Assembly: GCA_022787425.1 (NCBI GenBank)
Contig: JALFWB010000055.1
Coordinates: forward strand, 1 to 64,000
DNA length: 64,000 nucleotides
Reading direction: 5' to 3'
Origin: Akkermansia sp.
Lineage (GTDB): Bacteria; Verrucomicrobiota; Verrucomicrobiia; Verrucomicrobiales; Akkermansiaceae
In this document: positions 56,234-64,000 of the stretch, piece by piece
How positions within the stretch are numbered: the stretch's first letter is position 1
How the letters are laid out: every line of letters starts with the position of its first letter
The notes under the pieces: model-generated
The model's database searches: none
The model's input: only the letters and a program-made list of their open reading frames with translations
What the model was told of the DNA's origin: nothing
Translations under genes and position numbers: made by a program

Positions 56234-57139
56234 ATGAGAAATCGTTTTGTCCGTCTGGTCTTGCTCGGCGTCTTGGCCTTCTCTGCCACAATGGCCGAGG
56301 CTTTGGAGGCGTGGGTTTACGGTGTGTCCTCCAACGCGGGATGGTATGATAATAATAAAAATGGAGATGGGGATTACAATCTCTGCTGGGCGGCTTCAGC
56401 GGCTAATGTCATTAACTGGTGGCAGCGTTATTCGAATTACACGTCAACCACGGCACCTACAGGGACGGGGGTATGGGATACTTTTAAAAGTACCTTTGCT
56501 AATGAAATGGGAAATCCTGTGAACGCCTTATATTGGTTTTATTATGGAAGTCCGTTTGTTGTTGATGTAAGTTATAATACAGGAGTTGATACTGCGGGTG
56601 GTTTCTATGAGGATTTAGCGAGTATAGATTTGGAGATATATATGACTCCCTCCTCAGGCCCTGCGTTAAAGGAGTCGACAATGGCGAAAACTATTCTTTC
56701 GTACATGGAACAAAAGCGTGGAATCTCCCTTGCCCTTACAAACGATGCTACCAATAAGTTAGCTCACGCAATAACTCTGTGGGGAATGGATTATGAGGTT
56801 GATGTGAATGGCGTTTATTCTATTAACAAGTTGTATGTAACAGATTCTGACGATTATGGAATATCGAGCGAGCCAAGACTGTATACTCTGATCAAGGCTG
56901 ACTACGGCACAGAACTGTCCACTACATATGAGGACGTGTTTGTCTTTACAAGTGAGAAAGATGGGTGGTATTCTGCTTATGAAGGAGTTGATGAGGATCG
57001 CAAGCCTGTTTATAATCGGGTCGATGATATTTATGCCTTGGCACTTGTTAACCCCATAGATCTTCCCGAACCCTCAACAGGAGTGTTGGTGCTTACGGGG
57101 CTGGGGCTGTTACTGCGCCGTCGGCGGCGGGTGGCGTGA
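56234..57139 (+). CDS. IdeS/Mac-like (peptidase family C66-type) secreted cysteine protease with PEP-CTERM-like C-terminus
   Basis: Signal peptide; SNAGWYDNNKNGDGDYNLCWAASAANVINWW (Cys51), HAITLWGMDYE (His), LYVTDSDDY (Asp); C-terminal LPEPSTGVLVLTGLGLLLRRRRRVA. Confidence 0.88.
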   Translation: MRNRFVRLVLLGVLAFSATMAEALEAWVYGVSSNAGWYDNNKNGDGDYNLCWAASAANVINWWQRYSNYTSTTAPTGTGVWDTFKSTFANEMGNPVNALYWFYYGSPFVVDVSYNTGVDTAGGFYEDLASIDLEIYMTPSSGPALKESTMAKTILSYMEQKRGISLALTNDATNKLAHAITLWGMDYEVDVNGVYSINKLYVTDSDDYGISSEPRLYTLIKADYGTELSTTYEDVFVFTSEKDGWYSAYEGVDEDRKPVYNRVDDIYALALVNPIDLPEPSTGVLVLTGLGLLLRRRRRVA

Positions 57140-57145
57140 GCGGAG

Positions 57146-58264
57146 TCAGTTCTTCTCCATGACAAAGAGGAACTCCTTGTTGGGTTCGCTGATGGCCTTG
57201 GTCCATTCGTTGGTCCATCGCATGTCGGCCATGACATTGCGGCGGTAGTCGATTTTGCGGACGCGGAGGAGGCGGCCGTAGGAGGACATCAGATCCATGA
57301 GCTCTCCGGCCGTTGCGCGACCGCCGGAGCTGTAGGAAAGGATGATGTAGGGGCATTGCACGGCGCGAATGAGACGCTCGATGGCCTCCACGGCGATGAA
57401 GCGTCCGGAGGGGGAGCGGCGAAACTCCTCAAAGACAGAGGCCGAGACGGAGTCAGAGGAATCGACTCTGCGATTGGCCTTGCCGAAGAGCTCAGGGCGG
57501 TCATTCAGGCACACGGTTGTCCAGATGTGGTAGTAGGCATCGTAACGCACGCGAGAGGGCGGCATTTTCTCGTTATTGGAGCCGTAGGGCGGGTCGAAGT
57601 AGGCGATATCGGCCTGTATCTTGTCTACTAAATCGAACACATCCCCGCGCTCCGCCCGGTGAAGGCCGTCGTAGGGGGTAAAGTTCGGGATTTCCAAGTG
57701 TAGGTTGTTGTAGGAACGCGGAGACCAATCCCGCAGGTAGGAGACATAGTGCCCCAGGGTACTGTCCACCTTATCCAGCGCAAGCATGAGACCGGTGAGT
57801 GCGACGGCCTTATCCGTCGGGGAGAGATGAAGACGGTCGATTTCGCTGCGGATAGCATCCAGCTTGCGCGTGTTTTTGAGCTGCCACGGGCGTTTTAGGC
57901 CCCCATCCCCGTAGGCTGTTTCCGCCCCGTAGTGCTGCGAGAACCAGCCATCCACGGGCGGCAGCGCATTGAGGTGCTGAAACAGGTCGCGGTAATAACT
58001 TCGCCTGTGACTGTTGAGCAGATAGCAAGTGGCGAATTGCTCCGACCAGACGGAGCGGTCCGAAGAAATGACCCGGTAACCGTTCTTCGCTAAAGCCTGC
58101 GACACCCGCGTCGTGCCGGAGAACGCATCCCACACGGAGTCACCGGGCAGCTCCTGCGCCGTACGGATGATGTCCCCGAGCAGTTTCAGCTTGGAGCCTG
58201 CGTATTTAATGCCCTCCGTTTGGGTGATAACGTTGGCTTTCGGAAAAAGGAGACCCTGCATCAT
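57146..58264 (-). CDS. DNA adenine methyltransferase, D12 class
   Basis: KYAGSKLKLLGDI, VWDAFSGTTRVSQALAKNGYRVISSD, DIAYFDPPYGSNNEKM. Confidence 0.93.
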   Translation of the reverse strand: MMQGLLFPKANVITQTEGIKYAGSKLKLLGDIIRTAQELPGDSVWDAFSGTTRVSQALAKNGYRVISSDRSVWSEQFATCYLLNSHRRSYYRDLFQHLNALPPVDGWFSQHYGAETAYGDGGLKRPWQLKNTRKLDAIRSEIDRLHLSPTDKAVALTGLMLALDKVDSTLGHYVSYLRDWSPRSYNNLHLEIPNFTPYDGLHRAERGDVFDLVDKIQADIAYFDPPYGSNNEKMPPSRVRYDAYYHIWTTVCLNDRPELFGKANRRVDSSDSVSASVFEEFRRSPSGRFIAVEAIERLIRAVQCPYIILSYSSGGRATAGELMDLMSSYGRLLRVRKIDYRRNVMADMRWTNEWTKAISEPNKEFLFVMEKN

Positions 58265-59091
58265 TTTGTCGGTGGGATATTTTTGAGTCTTTCGATATCT
58301 GCCTCTATTTCCTTCAGCGCTGCTTTATGTCCCTGCTCGGAAGCCACGAGCATTCGCCGGAGGAGTAGGAGCAACGTCTGATTGAGGTCGTATTTAACAT
58401 CTTGTGCAAAGAGCTTCCTGAAATAGGATGCTGCTTTTATTGTATGAGTCCAGAAGCCCCGTTGGAGGGCGTTGCTTCCTTGGTCCCCGTAGCGGACCTC
58501 ACAAATATAATTGCCTTCTTTGTCCTCGAACCTGTAGATGGGGTATTCTCGGCGCTTATCACGCCCGATGAATTGAACGACGGCAGTGTCGTGCAGTGCC
58601 GCATTGATGTCGAACAACTCTAAGTTACAGAGATGTTTGCGCTCGTTGTAAATCAGCAGAAGGATGCGCAGTTGACGGAGCCCTGTAAAACATGAATCCT
58701 CCAAAAGTACAGACAAATCTGCACCGGTTATGCAGTTCCCGAACTGCCGGATGCGGGGGAAGAGTTTCCTCTCTTTGTCCGTTGATAGCTGCACGGGGCC
58801 GACGCCGTAGGCTTTCAAGCTAACCGGAAAGGTTGTTTGGTTGACATCATCGGTAATGAGAATATCCTCTTCATGCGTTTTGGAACGGAATAACTCCTTG
58901 CCTACGTGTTCGGAGGAGAAATCGTACATATACTGATTGATAAACTCGGATACGGCAATCTCCGCCATATCTCCGTGGGTCTTATTACCGATTTCTCGCA
59001 TGGAGAAGATGTTCCTGAGCGTCATCTGAAGAACCTGTGGGTTCTTCGATGCAAAGAGCTCTAAACGCTTGAGAAAGTTTTCGTAATCCAT
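58261..59091 (-). CDS. Putative type II restriction endonuclease, PD-(D/E)XK-like
   Basis: HEEDILITDDVNQTTFPVSLKAYG; 4-bp ATGA overlap into the methyltransferase; ATG 59091 preferred because ATG 59109 overlaps the -10 (TACAAT). Confidence 0.72.
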   Translation of the reverse strand: MDYENFLKRLELFASKNPQVLQMTLRNIFSMREIGNKTHGDMAEIAVSEFINQYMYDFSSEHVGKELFRSKTHEEDILITDDVNQTTFPVSLKAYGVGPVQLSTDKERKLFPRIRQFGNCITGADLSVLLEDSCFTGLRQLRILLLIYNERKHLCNLELFDINAALHDTAVVQFIGRDKRREYPIYRFEDKEGNYICEVRYGDQGSNALQRGFWTHTIKAASYFRKLFAQDVKYDLNQTLLLLLRRMLVASEQGHKAALKEIEADIERLKNIPPTK

Positions 59092-59246
59092 TGTCAGGTC
59101 GGGAGTCATTGTAGCACGGGGAGGGGCGAGGGGCAAGCGGAAAGTGAGCGGAAAGGGGGTGGTTACGGCTTCGAGTGTGCTCGGTGACAAAAAAACTGAA
59201 AAAGGGGCTTGCATAGCGGGGGAGAGTAGGGTAGGATAGAGGGGAG

Positions 59247-60218
59247 ATGAACAGACGAGCATACATAGCGTTGTTTCTTGGTGCGGTGGTCATGCCGCTG
59301 TTGACGCAGTGCGGGCAGGGCATGGGGGAATTGGTACCGGCGGGGATGGTGCGAGCGAGGGAGCCGGAGGCGGAGCTGTTGATGCTGAAGGCGAAGGCGG
59401 CGATAAAGGAGAATGATTGGGGGGATGCGAGGAGTTATTTGCAGAAGATCGTGCGGGGGCATCGTTTGGCACCGAATGCGGCGGAGGCTCAGTTGCTGCT
59501 GGGGGATGTACACCGGCAGCTCGGGAACTATCGGGATGCCTTTAAGCAGTACGATACCGTGGTGCAAAGCTACCAAAACAGCTCGCTGTATGAGCAGGCT
59601 CTGAACCGGCAATTGAGCTTGGCAACGGATGCTGCGACCGGCAAGCTGCAGGTCCCCGTGTTCTGGGGGGCTTGGGAGGCACCGATGGACTCGAGCGTGG
59701 TGGAGGAATGGCTGCGTAAGGTGATATCGAACGCCCCGTATGATGAGATGTCCGCCACGGCGGCGAGTGTGTTGGCCAAGTATCTGGTAGACATTGACCG
59801 GCCGTATGAGGCCATCGGGGCCTACAGTGAGCTGGCGCAGAAGTACCCGGACAGCAAGTATGCGCCGGGTGCGCAGCTGATGGTGGGCAAGCTGTGGGCG
59901 CAGAGCCGCACGCGCGGCGACCGCAACCCTGCGAACCTGCGGCATGCTCAGGAGGCGTATGAGGACTTCTGCCTGCGCTTCCCGAACCACGCCGGGGTGC
60001 GTGAGGCGAAGGCGGGTGTGCAGAGCATGCGCAGCCTGCTGGTGCAGCAGCAGCTGGATGTGGGCCGCTATTACTTGGAGCGCGCGAAGGAGTATGACTC
60101 CGCCATCTTCTGCTTCCGCGACGTGATACGGCAGAAGGCGGATAACCCCGAGGCCGCCAAGGTGGCAGCCACGCTGCTGCAGCAGGCAGAGGCCGCCAAG
60201 AAGGCGAATGCGCGCTGA
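59247..60218 (+). CDS. TPR/BamD-like outer-membrane lipoprotein
   Basis: Lipobox-like LLTQCGQ; TPR-like helices (AAIKENDWGDARSYLQKIV..., YPDSKYAPGAQLMVGKLW). Confidence 0.82.
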   Translation: MNRRAYIALFLGAVVMPLLTQCGQGMGELVPAGMVRAREPEAELLMLKAKAAIKENDWGDARSYLQKIVRGHRLAPNAAEAQLLLGDVHRQLGNYRDAFKQYDTVVQSYQNSSLYEQALNRQLSLATDAATGKLQVPVFWGAWEAPMDSSVVEEWLRKVISNAPYDEMSATAASVLAKYLVDIDRPYEAIGAYSELAQKYPDSKYAPGAQLMVGKLWAQSRTRGDRNPANLRHAQEAYEDFCLRFPNHAGVREAKAGVQSMRSLLVQQQLDVGRYYLERAKEYDSAIFCFRDVIRQKADNPEAAKVAATLLQQAEAAKKANAR

Positions 60219-60243
60219 AAACAGATAACCCCATAAGCCGACA

Positions 60244-60744
60244 ATGACGAAGACGCTCCTTTGGGCACTGTTCCCCCTGCTGTTCGCAAGCTGCGGTTAC
60301 CACTTGGGCGGGCTCAAGAAGAAGAGCCTGTCCGGCATGGAGACCTGCCGGGTGGAGATGTTTGCCAACCATACCACGCAGCCGCAGGTTTCCCGCCTGT
60401 TGACGAGTGCGCTGGCCGACGCCGTGCAGAAGGACGGCACCTTCCGCATCTCCTCATCGCCGGACTTTACCATCAGCGGCACGGTGACGCGGATAGGCCG
60501 CACCTCCCTGACCACGGACACTGTGGATACCTACCTGAGCTCCGAAATCGGGCTGACGGTGAACGTGCAGTACACGCTGACCGATAACCGCAGCGGCAGG
60601 GAAATAGGCCGGGGGACGGCGCAGGGCATGGCCGGTTACTTCAATAACAACGACTCCAACATGCAGACCGCGCGGGAGAACGCCATCTCTTACGCCACAC
60701 GCTTGGCGGCAGACAGCATTGTGCGCGACCTAACGCTGCCATGA
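60244..60744 (+). CDS. lptE: LPS-assembly lipoprotein LptE-like
   Basis: LLFASCGYHLGG...MFANHTTQPQVSRLLTSALADAVQKDGTFRI. Confidence 0.85.
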   Translation: MTKTLLWALFPLLFASCGYHLGGLKKKSLSGMETCRVEMFANHTTQPQVSRLLTSALADAVQKDGTFRISSSPDFTISGTVTRIGRTSLTTDTVDTYLSSEIGLTVNVQYTLTDNRSGREIGRGTAQGMAGYFNNNDSNMQTARENAISYATRLAADSIVRDLTLP

Positions 60745-61454
60745 TCGACTACCCCGTCAGCTTCGTGGGGCTGCCGATCGGCAACCGGGAGGACATCACG
60801 CGCCGCGCGCTGGCGGTGCTGGCGGGGGTGGATTGCATCTGTTGCGAGGATACGCGCAACACGGGCCTGCTGCTGGCGCACTACGAGATCAAGAAGCCCC
60901 TGCTGAGCCTGCACGAGCACAACGAGGCCGTGCGCGCCCCGGAGGTGGCGGACCGTGCCTTGGCGGGCGAGCGTTTTGCCGTGGTGACGGATGCCGGCAT
61001 GCCCGGCGTGAGCGACCCCGGGTATCGGCTGATTCAGGAGCTGAAGAAACGCGGCGTGGCCTTTACCGTGCTGCCCGGTCCCAGTGCGGTGGTGACGGCT
61101 CTTGTGGGCTCCGGCCTGCCGAGTGATGCCTTCTTTTTCGGTGGTTTTCTGCCCGTCAAGAGCGGTCGGCGCGCGGCGGTGCTGCAGGCGGCCCTTCAGG
61201 CGGCGCATACCGGTATTTTCTACGAATCCCCCTTCCGCATTGTGAAAACCATTGCCGCCCTGGCGGAGATGGACCCGGAGGCCCCGGTGTGTGTGGCGCG
61301 GGAGCTGACGAAGGTTTATGAGACCTACCACCGGGGCACGGCGGCGGAGCTGCTGGCGGAGTTCACGGCCCGCCCGCCCAAGGGCGAGATGGTGCTGCTC
61401 ATCGGTGGCACGAACGCCCCGAGGCCTCAGCGGGATGCCGCCGGCTCGGCATAA
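60741..61454 (+). CDS. rsmI: 16S rRNA (cytidine1402-2'-O)-methyltransferase
   Basis: VGLPIGNREDITRRALAVL, CEDTRNTGLLLAHY, VVTDAGMPGVSDPGYRLI, LPGPSAVVTALVGSGLPSDAFFFGGFLP. Confidence 0.97.
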   Translation: MIDYPVSFVGLPIGNREDITRRALAVLAGVDCICCEDTRNTGLLLAHYEIKKPLLSLHEHNEAVRAPEVADRALAGERFAVVTDAGMPGVSDPGYRLIQELKKRGVAFTVLPGPSAVVTALVGSGLPSDAFFFGGFLPVKSGRRAAVLQAALQAAHTGIFYESPFRIVKTIAALAEMDPEAPVCVARELTKVYETYHRGTAAELLAEFTARPPKGEMVLLIGGTNAPRPQRDAAGSA

Positions 61455-62314
61455 ATCACCACCGGATTGAGCGCGGGTATCACATTGGCACTGCTCACGC
61501 GGCGTCCCCGGGCTCGCGCGTTCTCCAGCAGCACCCTCAGCCGCTCAATCTGCGGTTTGATGTCCAGCACCTGCATCATCACCGTGGTGCCGCTCTCCAG
61601 CGTCAGGTCAATCCGCCAATCCTTGCTGCGGAAAATCTCCTCGATGCGCGGAATGTCGGTCGGCCCGTAGGCATTGACGGCGGACACCAGCTGCACGATG
61701 GGGCGATATTTCTCCCGGCTGATGCAGATGCCCGGTTTGAGCTCCGGCACGTCCCCCGCATTCAGGTACCAGATGGGCACGCCCTCGAAGTCTTGGTGAA
61801 ACTCCGGCACCTTGGGGAAGATGAAGCCGTCCGGTGCCATGAAGTACTGCGCCCGGTTGCCGGTATCCGTGCCCTCCCGCATCTCCACATAGACGATGGG
61901 GATGCGTTCCTCCACCTCCACATAGAGACTGCGGGGGTATTCGGCGCGCACGCGGGCGGAGAGGATGGCGGGGTGCTCCTCCAGCTTGCGGCGCAGCTCG
62001 CGGGTGTTGAGCGTGGCCACGTTCACGGAGTCCGTGATGCCGAGGATGCGCATGGCCGCCTCCTTGTTGATGAAGCCGTGGCGGGATGTATACTCGATAT
62101 TCTGCAGATTGAGCCCGTAGGCTTTATCCAGCGCATACTTTACCCCCCACCCCAGCAGAAACAGGACGGCTGAGGCCACCGCCGCTATCAACAGAAAACG
62201 CAGCAGCCGCCGCCGGAGACGCCGCAGGGCCAAGGGGTGGAAGAAGCGCTCCGTGAAGGAGAGCCCGGAATCCAGCTTCTTGAGCTTGTCACTGCGGCGT
62301 CTGTTCTGCTGCAT
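61427..62314 (-). CDS. ftsQ: Cell division protein FtsQ/DivIB-like
   Basis: Single N-terminal TM; POTRA-like LQNIEYTSRHGFINKEAAMRILGI, RVRAEYPRSLYVEVEERIPIVYVE; next to ddl and murB. Confidence 0.88.
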   Translation of the reverse strand: MQQNRRRSDKLKKLDSGLSFTERFFHPLALRRLRRRLLRFLLIAAVASAVLFLLGWGVKYALDKAYGLNLQNIEYTSRHGFINKEAAMRILGITDSVNVATLNTRELRRKLEEHPAILSARVRAEYPRSLYVEVEERIPIVYVEMREGTDTGNRAQYFMAPDGFIFPKVPEFHQDFEGVPIWYLNAGDVPELKPGICISREKYRPIVQLVSAVNAYGPTDIPRIEEIFRSKDWRIDLTLESGTTVMMQVLDIKPQIERLRVLLENARARGRRVSSANVIPALNPVVIYAEPAASR

Positions 62315-62335
62315 GTTGTTATCGGAAGCACTTGC

Positions 62336-63259
62336 TTACCCGCGCGGTTGGCAGAGGGAGACCTCTGCAATGCGGCGGCAGAGTTCGCCGAAGGGGATGC
62401 CGACGGCAGCGGCTGCCTTGGGGAAGAGGGAGGCACTCGTCATGCCGGGGATGGTGTTGATCTCCAGCACATAGGGCTTGCCGTCATCGGTGAGCAGCAC
62501 GTCCACGCGCCCGTAGACCTCCACGCCCAGGGCGCGGTAAGCCGCCAAGGCTGCGGCCTGCACGTCCTTTGTCTCCTGCTCCGTGATGTCGGCGGGGCAG
62601 ATGTAGTCGGACCCCACCGCGCCGGTCATGCCCGGGTATTTGTTCTTGTAATCGTAGAAGCCCTCGCGCGGGCAGATGTGGATGACGGGCAGGGGGGTGC
62701 CGTCAAAGATAGCCACGGTGAGCTCCTTGCCCTTGATGTACTCCTCCACCAGCAGCTCCTCGCCGTGTTCGCCCGCGCGACGCACGGCTGCGGGCAGCTC
62801 CGCCGCATCGTGCACAATCTCCACGCCCACCGAGGACCCCTCGCAGGGCGGCTTGACCACGCAGGGCACGGGGATGCTCGGCATCTGATCACGCGTGATG
62901 ACCTCGCTCGCGGGGGTGGGAACACCCGCCGCTACCATGGCCTTTTTGGTGAGCACCTTGTCAAAGCAGTTGCGGCTGGTGGCAGAGCCGGCCCCCGTGT
63001 AGGGCAGCCCCAGTTTCTCCAGGTAGGTCTGCAGACCGCCGTCCTCGCCGAAGGTGCCGTGGATGATATTGAAGCAGAGCTCCGTCCCCTCCGGTATGGC
63101 CGGCGTCTCGTCGTCCACCACAACGGGCGTCACCCGGGTGAACCCCTCGGCGCGCAGGGCCTCCAGCACCGCCTGCCCGGAGACCAGCGATACCTCGCGC
63201 TCCGAGCCCGGCCCGCCCATCAGCAGGGCGATCTTCGTGTCTTTCGTCAATGTTTTCAT
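62336..63259 (-). CDS. ddl: D-alanine--D-alanine ligase
   Basis: ALLMGGPGSEREVSLVSG, CVVKPPCEGSSVGVEIV, VDVLLTDDGKPYVLEINTIPGMT. Confidence 0.98.
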   Translation of the reverse strand: MKTLTKDTKIALLMGGPGSEREVSLVSGQAVLEALRAEGFTRVTPVVVDDETPAIPEGTELCFNIIHGTFGEDGGLQTYLEKLGLPYTGAGSATSRNCFDKVLTKKAMVAAGVPTPASEVITRDQMPSIPVPCVVKPPCEGSSVGVEIVHDAAELPAAVRRAGEHGEELLVEEYIKGKELTVAIFDGTPLPVIHICPREGFYDYKNKYPGMTGAVGSDYICPADITEQETKDVQAAALAAYRALGVEVYGRVDVLLTDDGKPYVLEINTIPGMTSASLFPKAAAAVGIPFGELCRRIAEVSLCQPRG

Positions 63260-63277
63260 GGTATGTAAGGGGAAAAA

Positions 63278-64000
63278 TCAGAACTGCGGTTCGCGGTCGC
63301 CGACAACGAGTACCTCCGTGCGCAGGGCTATGCCGCGCTCCGTCAGGGCCTTGTTCTTGATGTAGTCGATGAGCGATGTCACGTCCGTGGCCTTGGCGTT
63401 GCCGGTGTTGACAATAAAGTTAGCATGCACGGGCGAGACCTGCGCGCCGCCGATGGAGAAGCCCTTGAGGCCCATCTCATCGATGAGCTTGCCTGCGGGT
63501 ATCTCCGGCGGGTTCACGAAGGTGCAACCGGCACTGGGGTCGCGCGGCTGGGTTTCCTTGCGGCGGGCGCGGCTCTCTTCCATGCGTGCCTCGATCTCCG
63601 CCGGGTTGCCGGGGTAGGCGCGGAAGGAGGCCTGCAGCACCATGCTGCGGTCAAACTCCGGGATGAGGCGGTAGCGGGCTTCCTCCATGGTCTCGCGCTC
63701 AAACTCCACCACCTCGCCGTCCTCGGTCAGGGCGGTGGCACTGCGGAAGAGCTCCCACATGTCGTGCCCCAGGCAGCCTGCATTCATGCGCAGACTGCCG
63801 CCCACGCAACCGGGGATACCGTCCATCCATTCAAAGCCCTCAATGCTGTGCTGGGCCGCAAAGGAGGCGAGCTTCTTGAGGCGCACGCCCGCACCGGCGA
63901 TGATGCGGTTGCCGCGCAGCTCGATGGAATCGAACTCCCCGCCCGTGGGGTGAATCACCGCGCCGCGTATGCCGCCTTCTCGCACCACCAGGTTGGAGCC
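63278..64000 (-). CDS. murB: UDP-N-acetylenolpyruvoylglucosamine reductase (5' end beyond window)
   Basis: GSNLVVREGGIRGAVIH, DGIPGCVGGSLRMNAGCLG, PSAGCTFVNPP, GGAQVSPVHANFIVN; frame open to the window edge. Confidence 0.96.
   Translation of the reverse strand, partial: GSNLVVREGGIRGAVIHPTGGEFDSIELRGNRIIAGAGVRLKKLASFAAQHSIEGFEWMDGIPGCVGGSLRMNAGCLGHDMWELFRSATALTEDGEVVEFERETMEEARYRLIPEFDRSMVLQASFRAYPGNPAEIEARMEESRARRKETQPRDPSAGCTFVNPPEIPAGKLIDEMGLKGFSIGGAQVSPVHANFIVNTGNAKATDVTSLIDYIKNKALTERGIALRTEVLVVGDREPQF

Noticed and set aside
62237-63268. 343-aa plus-strand ORF
   Set aside because: Antisense to ddl.
1-64000. Search by eye for tRNA, rRNA, integrase or transposase genes
   Set aside because: None recognised; accessory patches lack visible integrase or tRNA-flanking hallmarks, so no genomic-island boundary is claimed.

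Overview
This 64 kb window is gene-dense bacterial chromosome. The gene content suggests a Verrucomicrobiota (Akkermansia-like) genome: a PEP-CTERM tail, LptE/BamD/LpxR-like outer-membrane functions and a murB-ddl-ftsQ block. That assignment is inference only. Most of the window is ordinary core genome: rpmI-rplT, typA, rpoN, lysA, pgk, rppH, trmO, dus, ychF, rsmI, ftsQ/ddl/murB, TonB-ExbB-ExbD, a TauT/NitT-type ABC transporter and cytochrome c biogenesis ResB/ResC. Several AT-richer accessory patches stand out. They are a GNAT toxin/antitoxin pair; two divergent paralogous multi-TM proteins around a 27-bp inverted repeat that overlaps promoter elements; a decayed tandem array of small membrane proteins carrying a relic of the upstream Bax inhibitor-1 gene; an IdeS/Mac-like (C66-type) cysteine protease with a PEP-CTERM-like tail; and a D12-type methyltransferase with a likely restriction enzyme. 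The most general observation is that about 15 genes have near-consensus sigma70 -10 boxes ending only 6-9 nt before the ATG. This predicts leaderless or ultra-short-leader mRNAs as a common layout here. No rRNA, tRNA, CRISPR array or transposase was recognised. All calls come from reading the sequence and supplied ORFs; no database search was run.
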